From Notospermus geniculatus (lineage: Eukaryota; Nemertea; Pilidiophora; Heteronemertea; Lineidae): a DNA stretch of 64,000 bases. The notes beneath the pieces are model-generated. The model made no database searches and was not told where the DNA came from. It worked only from the letters and a program-made list of their open reading frames with translations. Location of the stretch: contig NMRB01000622.1 of NCBI GenBank assembly GCA_002633025.1, positions 58,843-122,842 on the forward strand. Direction: 5' to 3'. The translations under genes and the position numbers were made by a program. Below, piece after piece: positions 1 to 10,004 of this stretch (the first letter of the stretch is position 1; the number at the start of each line of letters is the position of its first letter).

Positions 1-480
1 TGGTTTATCACCTTCTATCATTCCTTTTGTTCTATCTATTCCTCTAGGTCTAAGATATCTATGATTAAAACCCAATAATTTTTTAGAATTTTCTTCTATA
101 AGAATACTATAATCATCAATATTTTTTCCTCTACCAATTCCAACTAAAATTTGTATTTTAGCATCATATGGTCTTAAATCAAATGAAAAAATACTTCTGT
201 TCAAACCTACGTTTTGTAATTTAATTTTGAATTCCTTGTTGAATATTGGTAATGTATAAAATCCATCTGGTAGAATAAGATGTTTTCCTTGTTGAGAGTC
301 ATAAACAACATATCTATTATTACTTAGGTCTTCTGAAATATTATGAAATGTACAAGGTATTCCTGTATAAGTAATTCTGATATTTTCTACATTTTCTACT
401 TCTTCATCTAATTGAATTGTTAAATCATTTGCATCTTGGTCAGGGTAATCTTTTGAATTTATCATTAGTATTTTATCCAT
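1..480 (-). CDS. Maverick/Polinton-like minor capsid (penton-like) protein, partial
   Basis: An open frame of 160 codons starts at an ATG at 480 and runs without a stop off the left edge of the window. It is strikingly AT-rich compared with the DNA to its right. The N-terminus reads like a short beta-strand protein (ILMINSKDYPD), followed by an acidic strand and then IRITYTGIPCTFHNI. Further on come LPDGFYTLPIF and, near the edge, KKLLGF. This order (an 'INSKD' opening, an 'IPxTFxNI' block, a glycine-tyrosine strand and an 'LLGF' block) resembles the penton-type jelly-roll minor capsid proteins of Maverick/Polinton-like elements and adintoviruses. That match is from recall of the family pattern, not a search. 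No other capsid, polymerase, integrase or protease gene is visible, because the element would continue to the left. It could instead be an unrelated AT-rich foreign gene. Confidence 0.4.
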   Translation of the reverse strand, partial: MDKILMINSKDYPDQDANDLTIQLDEEVENVENIRITYTGIPCTFHNISEDLSNNRYVVYDSQQGKHLILPDGFYTLPIFNKEFKIKLQNVGLNRSIFSFDLRPYDAKIQILVGIGRGKNIDDYSILIEENSKKLLGFNHRYLRPRGIDRTKGMIEGDKP

Positions 481-831
481 TTATATTACGTAAATCTATG
501 AAATTAGTATCTGGGAAGTGTTAATTTTACCTTGTGAAACGGATCAAGTCAGTTATGACACATTAAGCTCGGGCACGTGCGTGACGGAAATCTTCCTCTT
601 CCATCCAGATCCTTTCAATTCCCTAATACTAATATTGAAATGATTCCAGGGGTACCACAGAACAATGGAGTTGCTATGCTGTTGCTAGGGATTACATAGC
701 AGAGTGATGGGTGGTACCAGAAGGTCCCCTAGGCCCACCACTATTGCCATACCAAGTTTGGTTGAAATCTGTGCAGTAATAGTGAAATGATCCCAGCCAT
801 ACCGCAGAACATCTTATTTCCTCGGCCCCTT
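481..831. other. Non-coding; AT-rich edge then dispersed-repeat sequence
   Basis: The first 60 bases stay AT-rich like the open frame to the left, then composition changes abruptly to the local average near 540. Positions 640-780 resemble part of the foldback element at 5856-6395: both carry a 'TTGCTATG...TTGCTAGG...TTACATA' stretch and a 'CCAAGTTTGGTTGAAAT'-like stretch. No gene is seen. Confidence 0.5.
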
Positions 832-834
832 TAA

Positions 835-1169
835 AGCCTATATCGCGCACGCTGCGACAAATGGAGATTTTTGTCTCCGGGGACAGAAACCACCACAAAA
901 TCCGGACGTTTGCGGGGCGACGGAGAAAATGGAAAGATTATTTTGATATTCGTCTCAACTTGTTTCAGGTGTTTCAGCGTGTGCGGGTTTCCTAGCGACG
1001 GAGACGAGAGGCGAGCTGCTTCGACTGACCAATCAGCGCGCTGGTTGTCGTGGCGACATTATTTCAATGAATATGCGATCTTCTTTCGTCTCCGTCCGTC
1101 TCCTTGTGTGCGGGGTTTTGAGGTTACTACGGGGACAAAAATCTCCTGTCGGAGCGTGTGCTGCAGGCT
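835..1169. mobile_element. Harbinger-type MITE with TAA target duplication
   Basis: The ends are inverted repeats of roughly 45 bp (AGCCT at the outside, then a CACGCTGCGACA-like block, then GGAGATTTTTGTC). A TAA lies immediately outside each end (832-834 and 1170-1172). A 3-bp TAA duplication with short TIRs is the PIF/Harbinger pattern. There is no transposase inside. Confidence 0.65.
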
Positions 1170-1172
1170 TAA

Positions 1173-1492
1173 AACGCCCGTTACTTCGGAGTTCTTTAAT
1201 ATATGTTGCACGTAATCATGTCATGATATTTGTGTATCTGAGTCTCCTCTACAAACTCCAATAAAACATTCTCAAGTTACAGAAGCACTACATTTGCACC
1301 ACCGTGCTTAAACCACTTTATCTTGAAAACCAGGGAATATTTTTACTGCTGCAGTAAAAAAACAGTTTTAAGAGTAACCTGCAAACGATTTCAAACTGTT
1401 CACGCACAGGTACATGTAACTTCAAGCTATGGTCAGTCAAAGCGAGTCCATTTACTGCAGCGCTGTGCGTCCATGGTTTTATCCATAATTAC
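1173..1492. other. No gene seen
   Basis: Ordinary intergenic or intronic sequence. If the minus-strand exon to the right is real, this is the start of its downstream intron. Confidence 0.4.
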
Positions 1493-1750
1493 CTTTTTCT
1501 GACACATCTGTGCACCTTGAAATTGAAGTGCCTCTTTCTTCTCCATACACGTTCCTCTCCTTCTACTCATCTGACAAACAGAGTCGAAATCTTTCGGTAG
1601 GACAACAAAGGTTGTACATTTCAACTGACAGCAAATTACAGCACAGGCGAGAAATGAGGTAACATTCTGCTGTGGTAAGTCTGATGCTAAAAGACTCCAG
1701 TGGTGCACCACCGTCTGAAAATACGTCTGAACCAAAACGTTGATGACCAT
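1493..1750 (-). CDS. Possible PAN/apple-domain exon
   Basis: The minus strand carries 86 open codons bounded by a plausible acceptor (TTTAAG at 1751) and a good donor (AAG|GTAATT at 1492). The translation has the cysteine layout of a PAN/apple module: a helix with CAVICCQLKC, a strand, and then VCQM, with further cysteines after it. PAN domains bind proteins or carbohydrates in secreted or surface proteins. It lies on the same strand as, and downstream of, the two kringle exons (12.2 and 7.4 kb), and PAN plus kringle is a known domain pairing (plasminogen, HGF). However, the PLUS-strand DUF6729-like gene lies between them and the exon phases do not match simply (0/0 here, 1/1 in the kringles). 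A second possible acceptor lies about 55 bases inside. Identification is tentative. Confidence 0.35.
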
Positions 1751-3250
1751 CTTAAATAATCATACAGATATTTTCGTTGTCACACTGACTGCAGTTTGTA
1801 ATCTGGCAAACTATCTCCTGACCTACCGTACATTTCTGGCACAAAATAATGATTAGGGCAAGGGTACTGCGCATTAATACGTTCGCAGTGTGACTCTGAA
1901 TGTAAGCAGGCACAGGTACGTTGGGCATCTACAAGTCCGCAGAGCAGGGCTTCACAAGTTGACTTGACGGAAGGCGGTAATGTAAAAATTATGTCATTTT
2001 ATCGCCTTATTCTCGGAGTGACAACGATTCTGAGTGTGTTCTCAAGAGGAATGACCTGATCAGAGTCTCTCAAGAAGAAGAACTCTGACCGGATCTAGTA
2101 ATTCCTCAGCCGTGGTTTCTCCATCCGATTCTGCTGAGTCCTCTGACCACATCTGTAGAGAGGACGTTTTCTGCCTTTGGTGCATTCAACAAACTGTGTT
2201 CATGTAATAAAGATAATATTGATGCTTTTAAAATTACTGAAAACAGAACTGAACAATGGTCACAGCCTGGATGAGATGAGATTTTTCTGATCATTCTCCA
2301 TGGCTTTTCGATATTGATTTTATGCCAACACCCTTAACATTCAACGATAAATAAATGACATACATGTATGTACATGTAATCAAGAACATCGTGTATGTTT
2401 GATAATACATGTATCTAAATTTCGAAAGAGATCTTGATCAACAACTTCTCAGTGGTCAGATGTCGGTCTTAAACTCGAACAAATGACCGCAGAAGTATGA
2501 GTACTATGTCGAACTCCTGGCGGACAATATCCCAGCGAGATGCCTGTGTTTTGGGAAATCTTGCCAAGAGTACGACGATTCGGTACAGCTGATCTTTGTT
2601 GCACACTCGAAGGGACTTCTTTACATGGCGGTAAATGCAACATATAGGCTACCGATCTTCGTTAATGTTAGACACTGTGAAATCGGAGCAGACAACCCGA
2701 GCAGACGAACAGACTTTTAGTACTTCATTCAGTACCACTGCGGCGCCACAGTCGGATGGCGTGTGACCTGTGCTAGTCTCGGGCGCCCAGACCCTGTACA
2801 ATGCATAGCATATACGAGGGTCTGGGACAGAGCGCCGATTCTGTTGTGACGGTGATTTTATTTCAACACCCGTCGATGATTGGCTAATCAGGGACAGAGC
2901 TAGTCATTCATTTCAATCCGCCGTTTCCTCCCATTTGAAAATCACAATCCAGCTGCTGATTGGGCAGACATTTTGGAAGGTTGTGAGGTGAAATATAATC
3001 CATTAATGGAAGCAACCATCTTATGTCACGTGACCAGCTGCCACATTACCCATAATGCACTGTATTACAGTGGAAATGTCGGTGCGGCCCAGACGTTCGT
3101 ATCTGCATATGAACGGCTGGGTGCCCGAGACTAGACCTGTGCATGCACGCATTTGCAAAGGCTACTGGGCTTACTGGGCCAGTAAGCCTAGGCCTATAGT
3201 AGCCATTGCGAACGCGTGCATATTAGGCCAGGCCTTCATGCCATGCCTAT
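1751..3250. other. Intergenic/intronic; one small foldback
   Basis: No convincing coding sequence. Around 2790-2830 a short foldback has CAGACCCT and AGGGTCTGG arms, a motif that recurs in the hairpin at 53514-53545. Short open frames here lack recognisable domains or splice context. Confidence 0.4.
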
Positions 3251-3461
3251 TACACAGTTAAGTTACACTTTTTCTTATTTTCCACATTTGTGAGGACCAC
3301 AAGGAAAATGACTTGAAGCGCGTCTGAAGTGAAGGCAAATCTAAATGCATTGGTTTTGTTGTGGGGACCGGGGTTTTGGTCCCCACAACAGTGACGGACC
3401 TCATTGTAAAGGTGTGCTGTCGAGTCTTGCGCTCACACACCTACACACACACGCACACACA

Positions 3462-3528
<67 letters not shown>

Positions 3529-3583
3529 NCACACCATGACCAAAAACAATATGGTTCCCGATCTGATTGATCGGGAACCATAA
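3251..3583 (+). repeat. Dispersed repeat with internal (ACGC)n microsatellite, copy 1
   Basis: A non-coding repeat of about 330 bp. It starts near a TTAAGTTACACTTTT block, carries a palindromic GGGGACCGGGGTTTTGGTCCCC, then a CA-rich and (ACGC)n microsatellite (about 3440-3530, with one N at 3529), and ends in a second palindrome built on GGTTCCCGATC/GATCGGGAACC. The same sequence lies in inverse orientation at 30959-31346, and its palindromic end plus (TG)n recurs at 33499. Confidence 0.75.
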
Positions 3584-4769
3584 AAATAGACAGAAACCAA
3601 TAAAATTGGTGTCAAAATGTTGCATTTTTCATACTCTTTCCAATGATATATAACTTACAGGGGTTCCTTGAAAAATCAAAAATGGCTTAATATCACTAAA
3701 TTAAGTTACTTCATAATAAGTGAGTAACCTTTTGTACCCATATTGTGGTGTCGGTGGTGTCAGTGTCTTGCTTCCTGTCCAAACTGTGTAAATGTTTTTA
3801 TGTCATTCTGCTTTTGTATGCTTTCCATTACAGCAATGCTTGTAGATAGTTGTCAAGTGTGTCTTTCATTCCAGCATTCTTACAGCAATGCCTTGCCTGC
3901 TTGTATATGGTTCATTGGTGGAGGATTGGAAGTCTTTGTTCGTTTTCTTCACAGGAATCATTTCACACTTTGCTTAAATTTTGATTAACTCATTTCAGCA
4001 CCGAAGGAAAAATCAGCTTCTTCCGATGGTTCTGATTTTCCACCGCCGCCAGGATGGAAGAAGACGCTACCAAAGTCTGACAATCAGTGGGTGTCCAAGG
4101 CTCTCTTCAAGTGGTCGGACTCCCACAAGGTTGAGCTCGACCAGATGAAACTTGATCAGCTTTGGTACTACCCACTAGTCCACAACCATCCACCAAAAGT
4201 TGACAGGTAACTTCACTTTGCTTCATTTCTTCAGCCAATGCAGTAATTATTCAATGTATTCAATGCATTGTTTTCCTTTTCAGTCTATTCACTCAGTTTT
4301 TCTTGAGAAATAATGGCCCTCTATTGTTACTGCAGGTACTTTGCAACCAATCTTTTTGTTTGGATGCCACGGAGGTTGTGGAAGGTGCGATTGACCTGCC
4401 CAGATCCCAAGTGTGACGAGCGTGAGCTGACTGGAGCCGGGCTGTACCGACGTGTGCGCCAGGTGTTCAATGTCGACACCCAGTACAATCTGACGGCGGA
4501 ATACCTGCTGTGCCGGAAGTGCAGTTCGAAGTACATTTCGTGGAGCCACGTGATCCTGAAGCAGTTTGACATGGGGCACTTTCTGCAGTTTTCGGCTGGC
4601 CTGACGTATCGGTATGCCTGCGATGTGCGTGTCATCAGGATGTTGCGCCAGCGTGGTTTGGGAAACAGCACCACTCAGATGGCAAAGAAGATGATGGAGC
4701 AGCACAGTGAGGAGTGGATGAAACGGGTTGCTCACTACCTCACAGATGCCAAGGCCTTCACCCTTGCCA

Positions 4770-4777
4770 GTCAGAGT
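4770..4777. repeat. Left 8-bp target-site duplication
   Basis: GTCAGAGT, repeated at 5454-5461 immediately after the element. Confidence 0.85.
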
Positions 4778-5453
4778 GGCCGAATCGGTTAATGTCGTCC
4801 TGGGTATAACAGAAATATACCCAGGTTCAATGTCCTCCTACAAAACTATACACTGGGTACAGTTCGATCTACAAAAGTATACCCAGTACCGTAGTTTTGA
4901 GCCTAGGTGCGAGTTAGAAATGGATGGCCGCCATTTTGTTTCTCGCTTCAACTGAGACGGCAGTTTTGCAATCAACATCGTCAAAATACCAGTCAATATC
5001 GTCAGCTTTTCTGGTCATCGATAGCATGGGTCAACTGTCTTAACACAATGGTCCAAACTTATCGGAAGTTAACCTCACAATTTCGAAGAAATGAGCAAGC
5101 GAACAAAGCCGATACTGCGTCATATGTTTGTTCGGTGTCGTGCATTCATCTACGTCCGCATCGACATTACATCAGCCGTGCTGCGAGTACTATTGCGGAT
5201 TTGAGTGACGATAAACGGCACGAAAAATTCTTTGATGGTGCCCGTCGTGTCGCGCGCTAGAGCGATGTTTTTGGACTTGTCATGCTTGTGCATGGTCATG
5301 TGGCATTTGCAAGAACAATCTCGTCTTCAGGTGCTGTATCCAATCCTCGGTATACTTTTGTAGATCGAACTATACCCAGGGTATAGTTTTGTAGGACGAC
5401 ATTGAACCTGGGTATATTTCTGTCATACCCAGGACGACATTAACCGATTCGGC
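4778..5453. mobile_element. TIR element (GGCCGAATCGG family) inserted in an exon, 8-bp target duplication
   Basis: The ends are near-perfect inverted repeats of about 120 bp (outer GCCGAATCGGTTAATGTCG, then CTGGGTAT modules and GTACAGTTCGATCTAC-like blocks). GTCAGAGT is duplicated exactly on both sides (4770-4777 and 5454-5461). There is no transposase inside, so it is non-autonomous. An 8-bp duplication suggests hAT, P or Merlin type; the GG-ending TIR fits none decisively. Another copy interrupts a Tc1 at 10874, a half copy lies at 5648, and a relative lies at 32165-32830. Confidence 0.85.
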
Positions 5454-5461
5454 GTCAGAGT
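5454..5461. repeat. Right 8-bp target-site duplication
   Basis: GTCAGAGT, identical to 4770-4777. The DUF6729-like reading frame resumes here. Confidence 0.85.
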
Positions 5462-5647
5462 TGGCTGATCACAAGACCGAACTTCGAAGAACCGCCGAAG
5501 TTGACTGCAGTGCCAACCTACCAATGGTTGCTTAATGTTTATGCCAGAGACGTCCTGGGCCGGATTGAAGAGGTCAAGGCTTCCATCACCTCTGTATTTG
5601 GAGAAGTCCTCAAAATGGACTCGACCAAAAAAGTTTGTTTGAATTTC

Positions 5648-5736
5648 AAACTGTACCCAGGGTATAGTTTGTCTGGACGACATTGAACCTGGGTATACTT
5701 CGTCTACACCCAGGACGACAATAACCCCTTCAGCGT
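5648..5736. mobile_element. Diverged half copy of the GGCCGAATCGG-family element
   Basis: Aligns with the right end of the element at 4778-5453 (ACCCAGGGTATAGTTT, then GGACGACATTGAACCTGGG, then CACCCAGGACGACA) but lacks the left end. It lies just after the last recognisable DUF6729-like codons. Confidence 0.7.
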
Positions 5737-5855
5737 TAGTATGAGTTTCAAACCTTCAGTAATTTATATTTCATGGCCTTGAGATCTAGGAAAACAAATG
5801 CCATTGAAAAATCTTTGTGTGATGAGGTGGCAGATTAAAATCTCAACAAAATATC

Positions 5856-6395
5856 AAAGGGGCTGGAAGGATAAGAGACCAACTTACGGATCGTGCACTT
5901 TGAGCAAATCGTAAGAGATATTTCTTTGAAACCTGGCACACATATACCTTGACCCAAAACATAATCAATGATGACAAACTTTGAGATGCAGCTGTTGTGT
6001 ACTTAGCAACCACCATAGCAGCCTATTGTTTTCATTCAGGATGTATCATCCAGAAACCTTCAATGTGTTGTGAGCAGATCATTCATAGATCACCGAAAGG
6101 CTACTATGGTGACAACAGAATTGCATAATCAGATTATGTAATAATGATGCAGTGGGATTCATGTTGTCTATGCTGCAACAGACAACCATATTAAATGATG
6201 TTTGGCCCCTTCAAACCAGAAAACAATAGGTTGCTATGATGGTTGCTAGGTGTTACATAACAGCTGCATCTCAAAGTTTACAATCATTGATGATGTTTTG
6301 GGCCAAGGTATATGTGTGCCAAGTTGAAAAGAAATACTGTATCTCTTACGGTTTGCTCAAAGTGCAAGTTGGTCTCTTATCCTTCCAGCCCCTTT
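5856..6395. mobile_element. 540-bp foldback element with long inverted arms
   Basis: The left arm (about 5856-6040) and right arm (about 6220-6395) are inverted copies. They begin AAAGGGGCTGGAAGG and share blocks such as ATCAATGATGA and CAGCTG. Non-coding. The outer AAAGGGGCTG is shared with the larger foldback at 17600-18553, so the two may be one superfamily. Confidence 0.8.
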
Positions 6396-7204
6396 CAACC
6401 TTTTGAGCATTTTGATGAGTTCCAAATTTTAAAATGTCAATGACACAAAATAGTTTTAATCAGAAGCGGATACTATATGAGTAAATTGTACCATAAATTG
6501 TGAGCAAATACCAGTAAACGAAATGGATGACATTTTATATGAAACTGAAACTGACTCTCAGGCATGTGTCTGTGTGTTCCGAAACTTTTGGAGGGTAGTG
6601 TACATAATGTAAAATACATGATGACGTAGACATATAAGTTGCGCACGGTTTCACTCTTTTTGATTGGATCTGATGGACAACCTTTAACTAAAGTAACAGT
6701 TTACCCCAGGTTGGATGCAGCTGACTTTTATAGGCCAGGAAAATGAAGCTGGGAGACCACTACCATATGAATTAATGAAACACACCATGGTGTTTACTCT
6801 TTATGCAAAACAACGAGAAAGACCCTCGTTGCATTTGGAGATAAACGGAGGTAAAGTTGTCTCTGAGCTGAAGTGGCCTAAAATTTGGTCATGGCCCGAT
6901 CAAAAACTTCGCATACCGGTACTGTTCTTATTTGATCAGATCACTTCTCTCCATTGGTGATCGTCTAAAAATAAAGCGGTCTAATTTTGCGGCAAAGGAA
7001 CCGCTAGTTGCGTCTAGAACGCCAGGACATTTTACAAGAAAACCTACTAAACGGAAAACAGTGGAGAAGCCACCTTCAATCCAAGGGACTAGGACTGCCA
7101 TCCATGACATACGAATATAATTGACACTACCTGTCTGCCATGTGTTGAATGAAAAAAAAACATTGCATCAATAGCTTCAGATACGAAATGCTTACATTCA
7201 CACG
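6396..7204. other. Unassigned; two weak plus-strand open stretches
   Basis: Around 6712-6850 an open stretch is framed by a CCCCAG acceptor and a GGAG|GTAAAG donor, and 6932-7120 is a basic 62-codon frame, but neither shows a known domain. About 50 bp at 6888-6940 (ATTTGGTCATGGCCCGATC) matches the sequence just left of the composite element at 20189. Confidence 0.3.
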
Positions 7205-7285
7205 TTTACATGTAGAGATAATTTATTAATACTCTGACTAGAGGAGATGTCGATTGGGACCAGAATACATGTATTTATGAATGAC

Positions 7286-7528
7286 CCGTGCACAATGGAA
7301 CATCGCAGTATTTCCAATCACGATTTTCCGAAACATAACACCACGGCTCTCTACCATCATCCGGATTTCTGCAGTAGCCGCGGTTGCTATTCTCAGCCGC
7401 AGCGCCATCGGGAGGCTTGTGGGCATTAGGGAGCTTTGACCACGGGACACACATTGCTCCATGTCTAGGCACAGTGTCCTTCCCCCTGTATTCGGTTCCT
7501 TTGGCAGTCGTCCGGCAATTTTTGGAAC
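7286..7528 (-). CDS. Kringle-domain exon A
   Basis: A 243-bp minus-strand exon (81 codons, phase 1 in and out) with acceptor TTTTACAG and donor GG|GTCATT. It encodes one complete kringle: six cysteines in the classic spacing, AKGTEYRGK, CVPWSKL, PPDGAAAENSNRGYCRNP, DDGREPWCYV and DWKYCDVPLC. Kringles are disulphide-bonded protein- or lysine-binding modules of secreted and surface proteins. The donor here is weaker than in exon B (GTCATT against GTGAGT), and if it is not used translation stops at 7275. Exon B at 12119-12361 has the same length and borders, so the pair is an exon duplication in one kringle gene. Confidence 0.8.
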
Positions 7529-7585
7529 CTGTAAAAGAGCCGGAAATGGATTCACCTTTTGTTCTCATACTTAAGGAGCATTTAA

Positions 7586-7838
7586 AGGAGTTAGACGCCG
7601 AAGAAGTTGTAAACAAGCTGGTTTGTTTACAAACATTGTCGGCAAACTAGTTTTATTCCTTCGTGCAGGTGACAGCACCAGTCGCGCCCCGTGATCGTTA
7701 GACTGGTTCCCGGTCCGATGCAACTCACTCACGATATTCACGTCAGTACATATCACCGACAATAGCTGGCAGAACCGCAGGCGTCGCGTGGATAGAGAAC
7801 CAGTGAGTGAGTGTTTACAACTTGGACGTCCAGCTCCT
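7586..7838. mobile_element. TTAA-target TIR element, 253 bp
   Basis: Ends AGGAGTTAGACGCC / GGACGTCCAGCTCCT plus a shared GTTGTAAAC block make inverted repeats of about 28 bp. TTAA flanks both sides (7582-7585, 7839-7842). Copy B of the duplication has a single TTAA here (12415-12418), i.e. the empty site. The target suits Kolobok or piggyBac. Confidence 0.75.
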
Positions 7839-7842
7839 TTAA

Positions 7843-8220
7843 AGGGACTAGGAAATTTTTTCAAGCTTCGGTTATTACAAAATGCTAGTCTTTCATGATA
7901 AATTCCCACCGTCAATTCACTTTTTCAATTACATGTGTTAATTACTGGCACCCAGACAAATCAGTCATCACCACACCATGGAGCATTCACCACGTCACTG
8001 GGAACCTATCGCTGTATTTATTGTATGGAGCGAGCTTGTACTCTAATATGTTGATTAGGTTCCCAGTGACGTGGTGAATGCTCCATGGTGTGGTGATAAC
8101 TGATTTGTCTGGGTGCCAGTAATTAACACTTAATTGAAAAAGTGAATTGACGGTGGGAATTTATCATGAAAGACTAGCATTTTGTAATACCCGAAGCTTG
8201 AAAAAATTTTCCTAGTCCCT
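7843..8220. mobile_element. TTAA-target foldback element, 378 bp
   Basis: Inverted arms of about 165 bp start AGGGACTAGGAAA and end TTTCCTAGTCCCT. A short spacer lies at about 8010-8056. TTAA lies on both sides, and the left one is shared with the neighbouring element. Absent from copy B of the duplication. Confidence 0.85.
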
Positions 8221-8605
8221 TTAAGGGGAAGCTAACATATCAAGAACTTTCTATTCAAATGTCCCATTTGGCGACAGAGTTATAAATAGCGTTCTGGTGC
8301 TTTTTAAAGAATCGCGACGTCACACACACGACAGTGGCTAGTCCATTTCCTGCTGTGGAATTCCTCGGTGAGTTCGCGCATGCGCAAAATCCTCAACATG
8401 ATAAACATGTCAAAATATTTAAACAAAGAAGGCAGTCAATTTGATTGACCGATTACAACAGGGATAAGCTGATTTGCTTTTTGAATATCACACCTTACCG
8501 GTTACATATGTATCATAGGAAACATATAATATGAAATAGAAGTCAGGCCTCTAAGGTGAAAGACATTGCTTCCTACCAGATTCGAACCCACGGACCCTCG
8601 TATAA

Positions 8606-9514
8606 AGCGGCGAATCCACTGTCGCGATTTTAGCTTGAGACGGGGTTGCGGTCCCTTGCGATCGCCTAAAGCGGCGAATCCACTGTCGCGATTTGGGCTT
8701 GAGACGGGGTTGCGGTGCCTTGCGATCGCCTTATATGGCAATCGGAAGTCCTTATATGGTAACCGCAAGGGAACGCAACCGCGTCTCAAGCCAAAATCGC
8801 GACAGTGGATCACCCGCTTTATAGATCAGTTCAGATTAGGTCGTCGTTTATGACGTCATGGCGATTTCTTGGCAACCCGCACATGCGCAGTAGCCATTTT
8901 CCTTGACAACGCGGAGGCTGGTGTGTTTACATTGGTTTCAACGAAGGATTCCGGCAATCGGCAGCATTTTTGGTAGTTCTCTTCGATATTTCTTCAGGGG
9001 AGCCCTTAATTACACTGTGAACGGGTCTGGTAACAGTTGAGGAACGGAAAAATCACTGGTTTCCCCGCTGGTTTCCTAAAGTTTGAGCGAAGAATGGGGT
9101 GAATTTGCGATCGACCGGCCACGTGCATCGCCAATTTTTGTCCATTCGGAGACCCAACCTGGGCGAATTTTTCTGTAAATCTTACCCGATTTTCATGATG
9201 GTAACGATTTTCAGGAGCACCAGGTGATTATCTCGAGGACCCACACACTTATAAACACAAAGCTGGGCGAAAAGTCCACAGAAAACGGCAAAATGTGCGA
9301 CCCACCGGCAAATCCTTCGTTGAAAGCCATTAAAAGATCGACTTCCGGCTTGGACCAAGGAAAACGGCAAACTGCGCATGCGCGAATTATCCATGGCAAT
9401 GACCTAATTACGAAGTTTGATCTCATCTATATGGCAATCGGACGTCCTTATAAGGTAACCGCAAGGGAACGCAACCCCGCCTCAAGCCAAAATCGCGACA
9501 GTGGATCACCCGCT
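8606..9514. mobile_element. Harbinger-type TIR element, 909 bp, TAA target duplication
   Basis: The ends AGCGGCGAATCCACTGTCGC / GCGACAGTGGATCACCCGCT are flanked by TAA on both sides (8603-8605, 9515-9517). Behind them further inverted blocks (GGCGATCGC, then CGCATGCGCAGT and CAACGAAGGATT) make arms of more than 200 bp. Non-coding. A second, short copy of the same family is nested in its left arm. Confidence 0.8.
8670..8818. mobile_element. 149-bp MITE nested in the related larger element
   Basis: A complete short copy with the same termini as 8606-9514, flanked by TAA (8667-8669) and TTA (8819-8821). It lies inside the left arm of the larger copy, so it inserted later. Confidence 0.8.
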
Positions 9515-9582
9515 TAAGGCATCAATCGCCAGCACTCAGGGGCAGCACGCCTTAAACCACTAGGCCAAATCCCCATCTTCAA

Positions 9583-9687
9583 AAAAGATGGTTCAATGGC
9601 CTGTGTTTCAACGAGGCGTCCATCAGTATCCTGCGAGTAGTGCAAACAATCTCCCGACAGTTTTATGTAATGCGACGGGTCGCGTAA
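9583..9687. other. Unique-looking spacer
   Basis: Sequence between the SINE head and the next MITE; nothing recognised. Confidence 0.4.
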
Positions 9688-9848
9688 AGGGCACCGCACA
9701 CCAGCGACAATTTTGACCGATTTGTCGGCCGACTTGGCTTCCGACCGCCAAAGCGACAAGATTTGGCGCTTCTGATTGGCTGATGTCTAGTCGCGCTACC
9801 AGTCTCGTAGGCGGTCGCCCAGATTTTGTCGCTCGGGTGCGGTGCCCT
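9688..9848. mobile_element. 161-bp MITE, Harbinger-like
   Basis: Inverted ends AGGGCACCGCACACCAGCGACAA / TTTGTCGCTCGGGTGCGGTGCCCT (each under 25 bp) with TAA on the left and TTTAA on the right. Confidence 0.75.
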
Positions 9849-9885
9849 TTAAGGAGATAAAGTATAGAATATGAAATAGAAGTCA

Positions 9886-10004
9886 GGGCCCAAATCCATA
9901 AAACCTTGCCAGGCTTAGTTGCCTGCTAAAGTGCCCAGTTTGTACAGGCCGATGTACACAACTAGCAACCAACTAAGCTAGCAAGGTTTTATGGATTTGG
10001 GCCC
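9886..10004. mobile_element. 119-bp palindromic MITE (GGGCCCAAATCC family), copy 1
   Basis: Inverted ends GGGCCCAAATCCATAAAACC with CTTGCYAG behind them. Interrupts the SINE tail. A second copy in reverse orientation lies at 30662-30781. Confidence 0.85.

Larger units (their letters stand above)
3999..5633 (+). pseudogene. DUF6729-like protein gene, partial and disrupted by a transposon
   Basis: Two exons are clear. The first is 3999-4206 (acceptor CATTTCAG, donor ACAG|GTAAC). The second starts at 4336 (acceptor ACTGCAG). The joined phase gives arginine-tyrosine and the frame stays open. The protein has a PPPPGWKK start, then FVWMPRRLWKVRLTCPD, a CPDPKC...CRKC pair that looks like a zinc ribbon, LTYRYACDVRVI and RGLGNSTTQMAKKM. 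After the insertion come PTYQWLLNVYARDVLGRIEE and EVLKMDSTKK. This matches the multi-copy animal protein family I know as DUF6729; its function is unknown and the name is from memory. A 676-bp TIR element (4778-5453) sits inside exon 2. Removing it with one 8-bp duplication restores an uninterrupted frame, so the gene was intact before insertion. The exon then ends near 5630 at a possible donor (AAA|GTTTGT). No later exon is seen, and a diverged half copy of the same element follows. Confidence 0.65.
7205..8520. repeat. Segmental duplication, copy A
   Basis: Collinear with 12050-12842 in the same orientation, apart from the two transposons at 7586-8220 here and small differences. It contains one kringle exon and flanking intron. 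Both copies share TACATGTAGAGAT before the exon, and the block CCCATTTGGCGACAGAG and GAATCGCGACGTCACACACA after it. Confidence 0.85.
8533..9582 (-). mobile_element. tRNA-derived SINE, split by a Harbinger-type element
   Basis: Read on the minus strand this has a tRNA-like head (TAGTGGTTTAAGGCG, then a GGTTCGAATCTGG B box) and a tail ending ATATTTCAT-like. The pieces 8533-8605 and 9515-9582 join perfectly when the insertion between them is removed. Other copies: 9871-12000 (also split) and 25293-25412. Confidence 0.75.

Noticed and set aside
3345-3625. Open frames on both strands translating the (ACGC)n tract (HART or RACV repeats)
   Set aside because: They are translations of a microsatellite that stays open in all frames; the N and the repeat context exclude a gene.
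4289-4735. Long minus-strand frames opposite the DUF6729-like exon
   Set aside because: They are shadows of the plus-strand gene, which has family motifs and splice sites.
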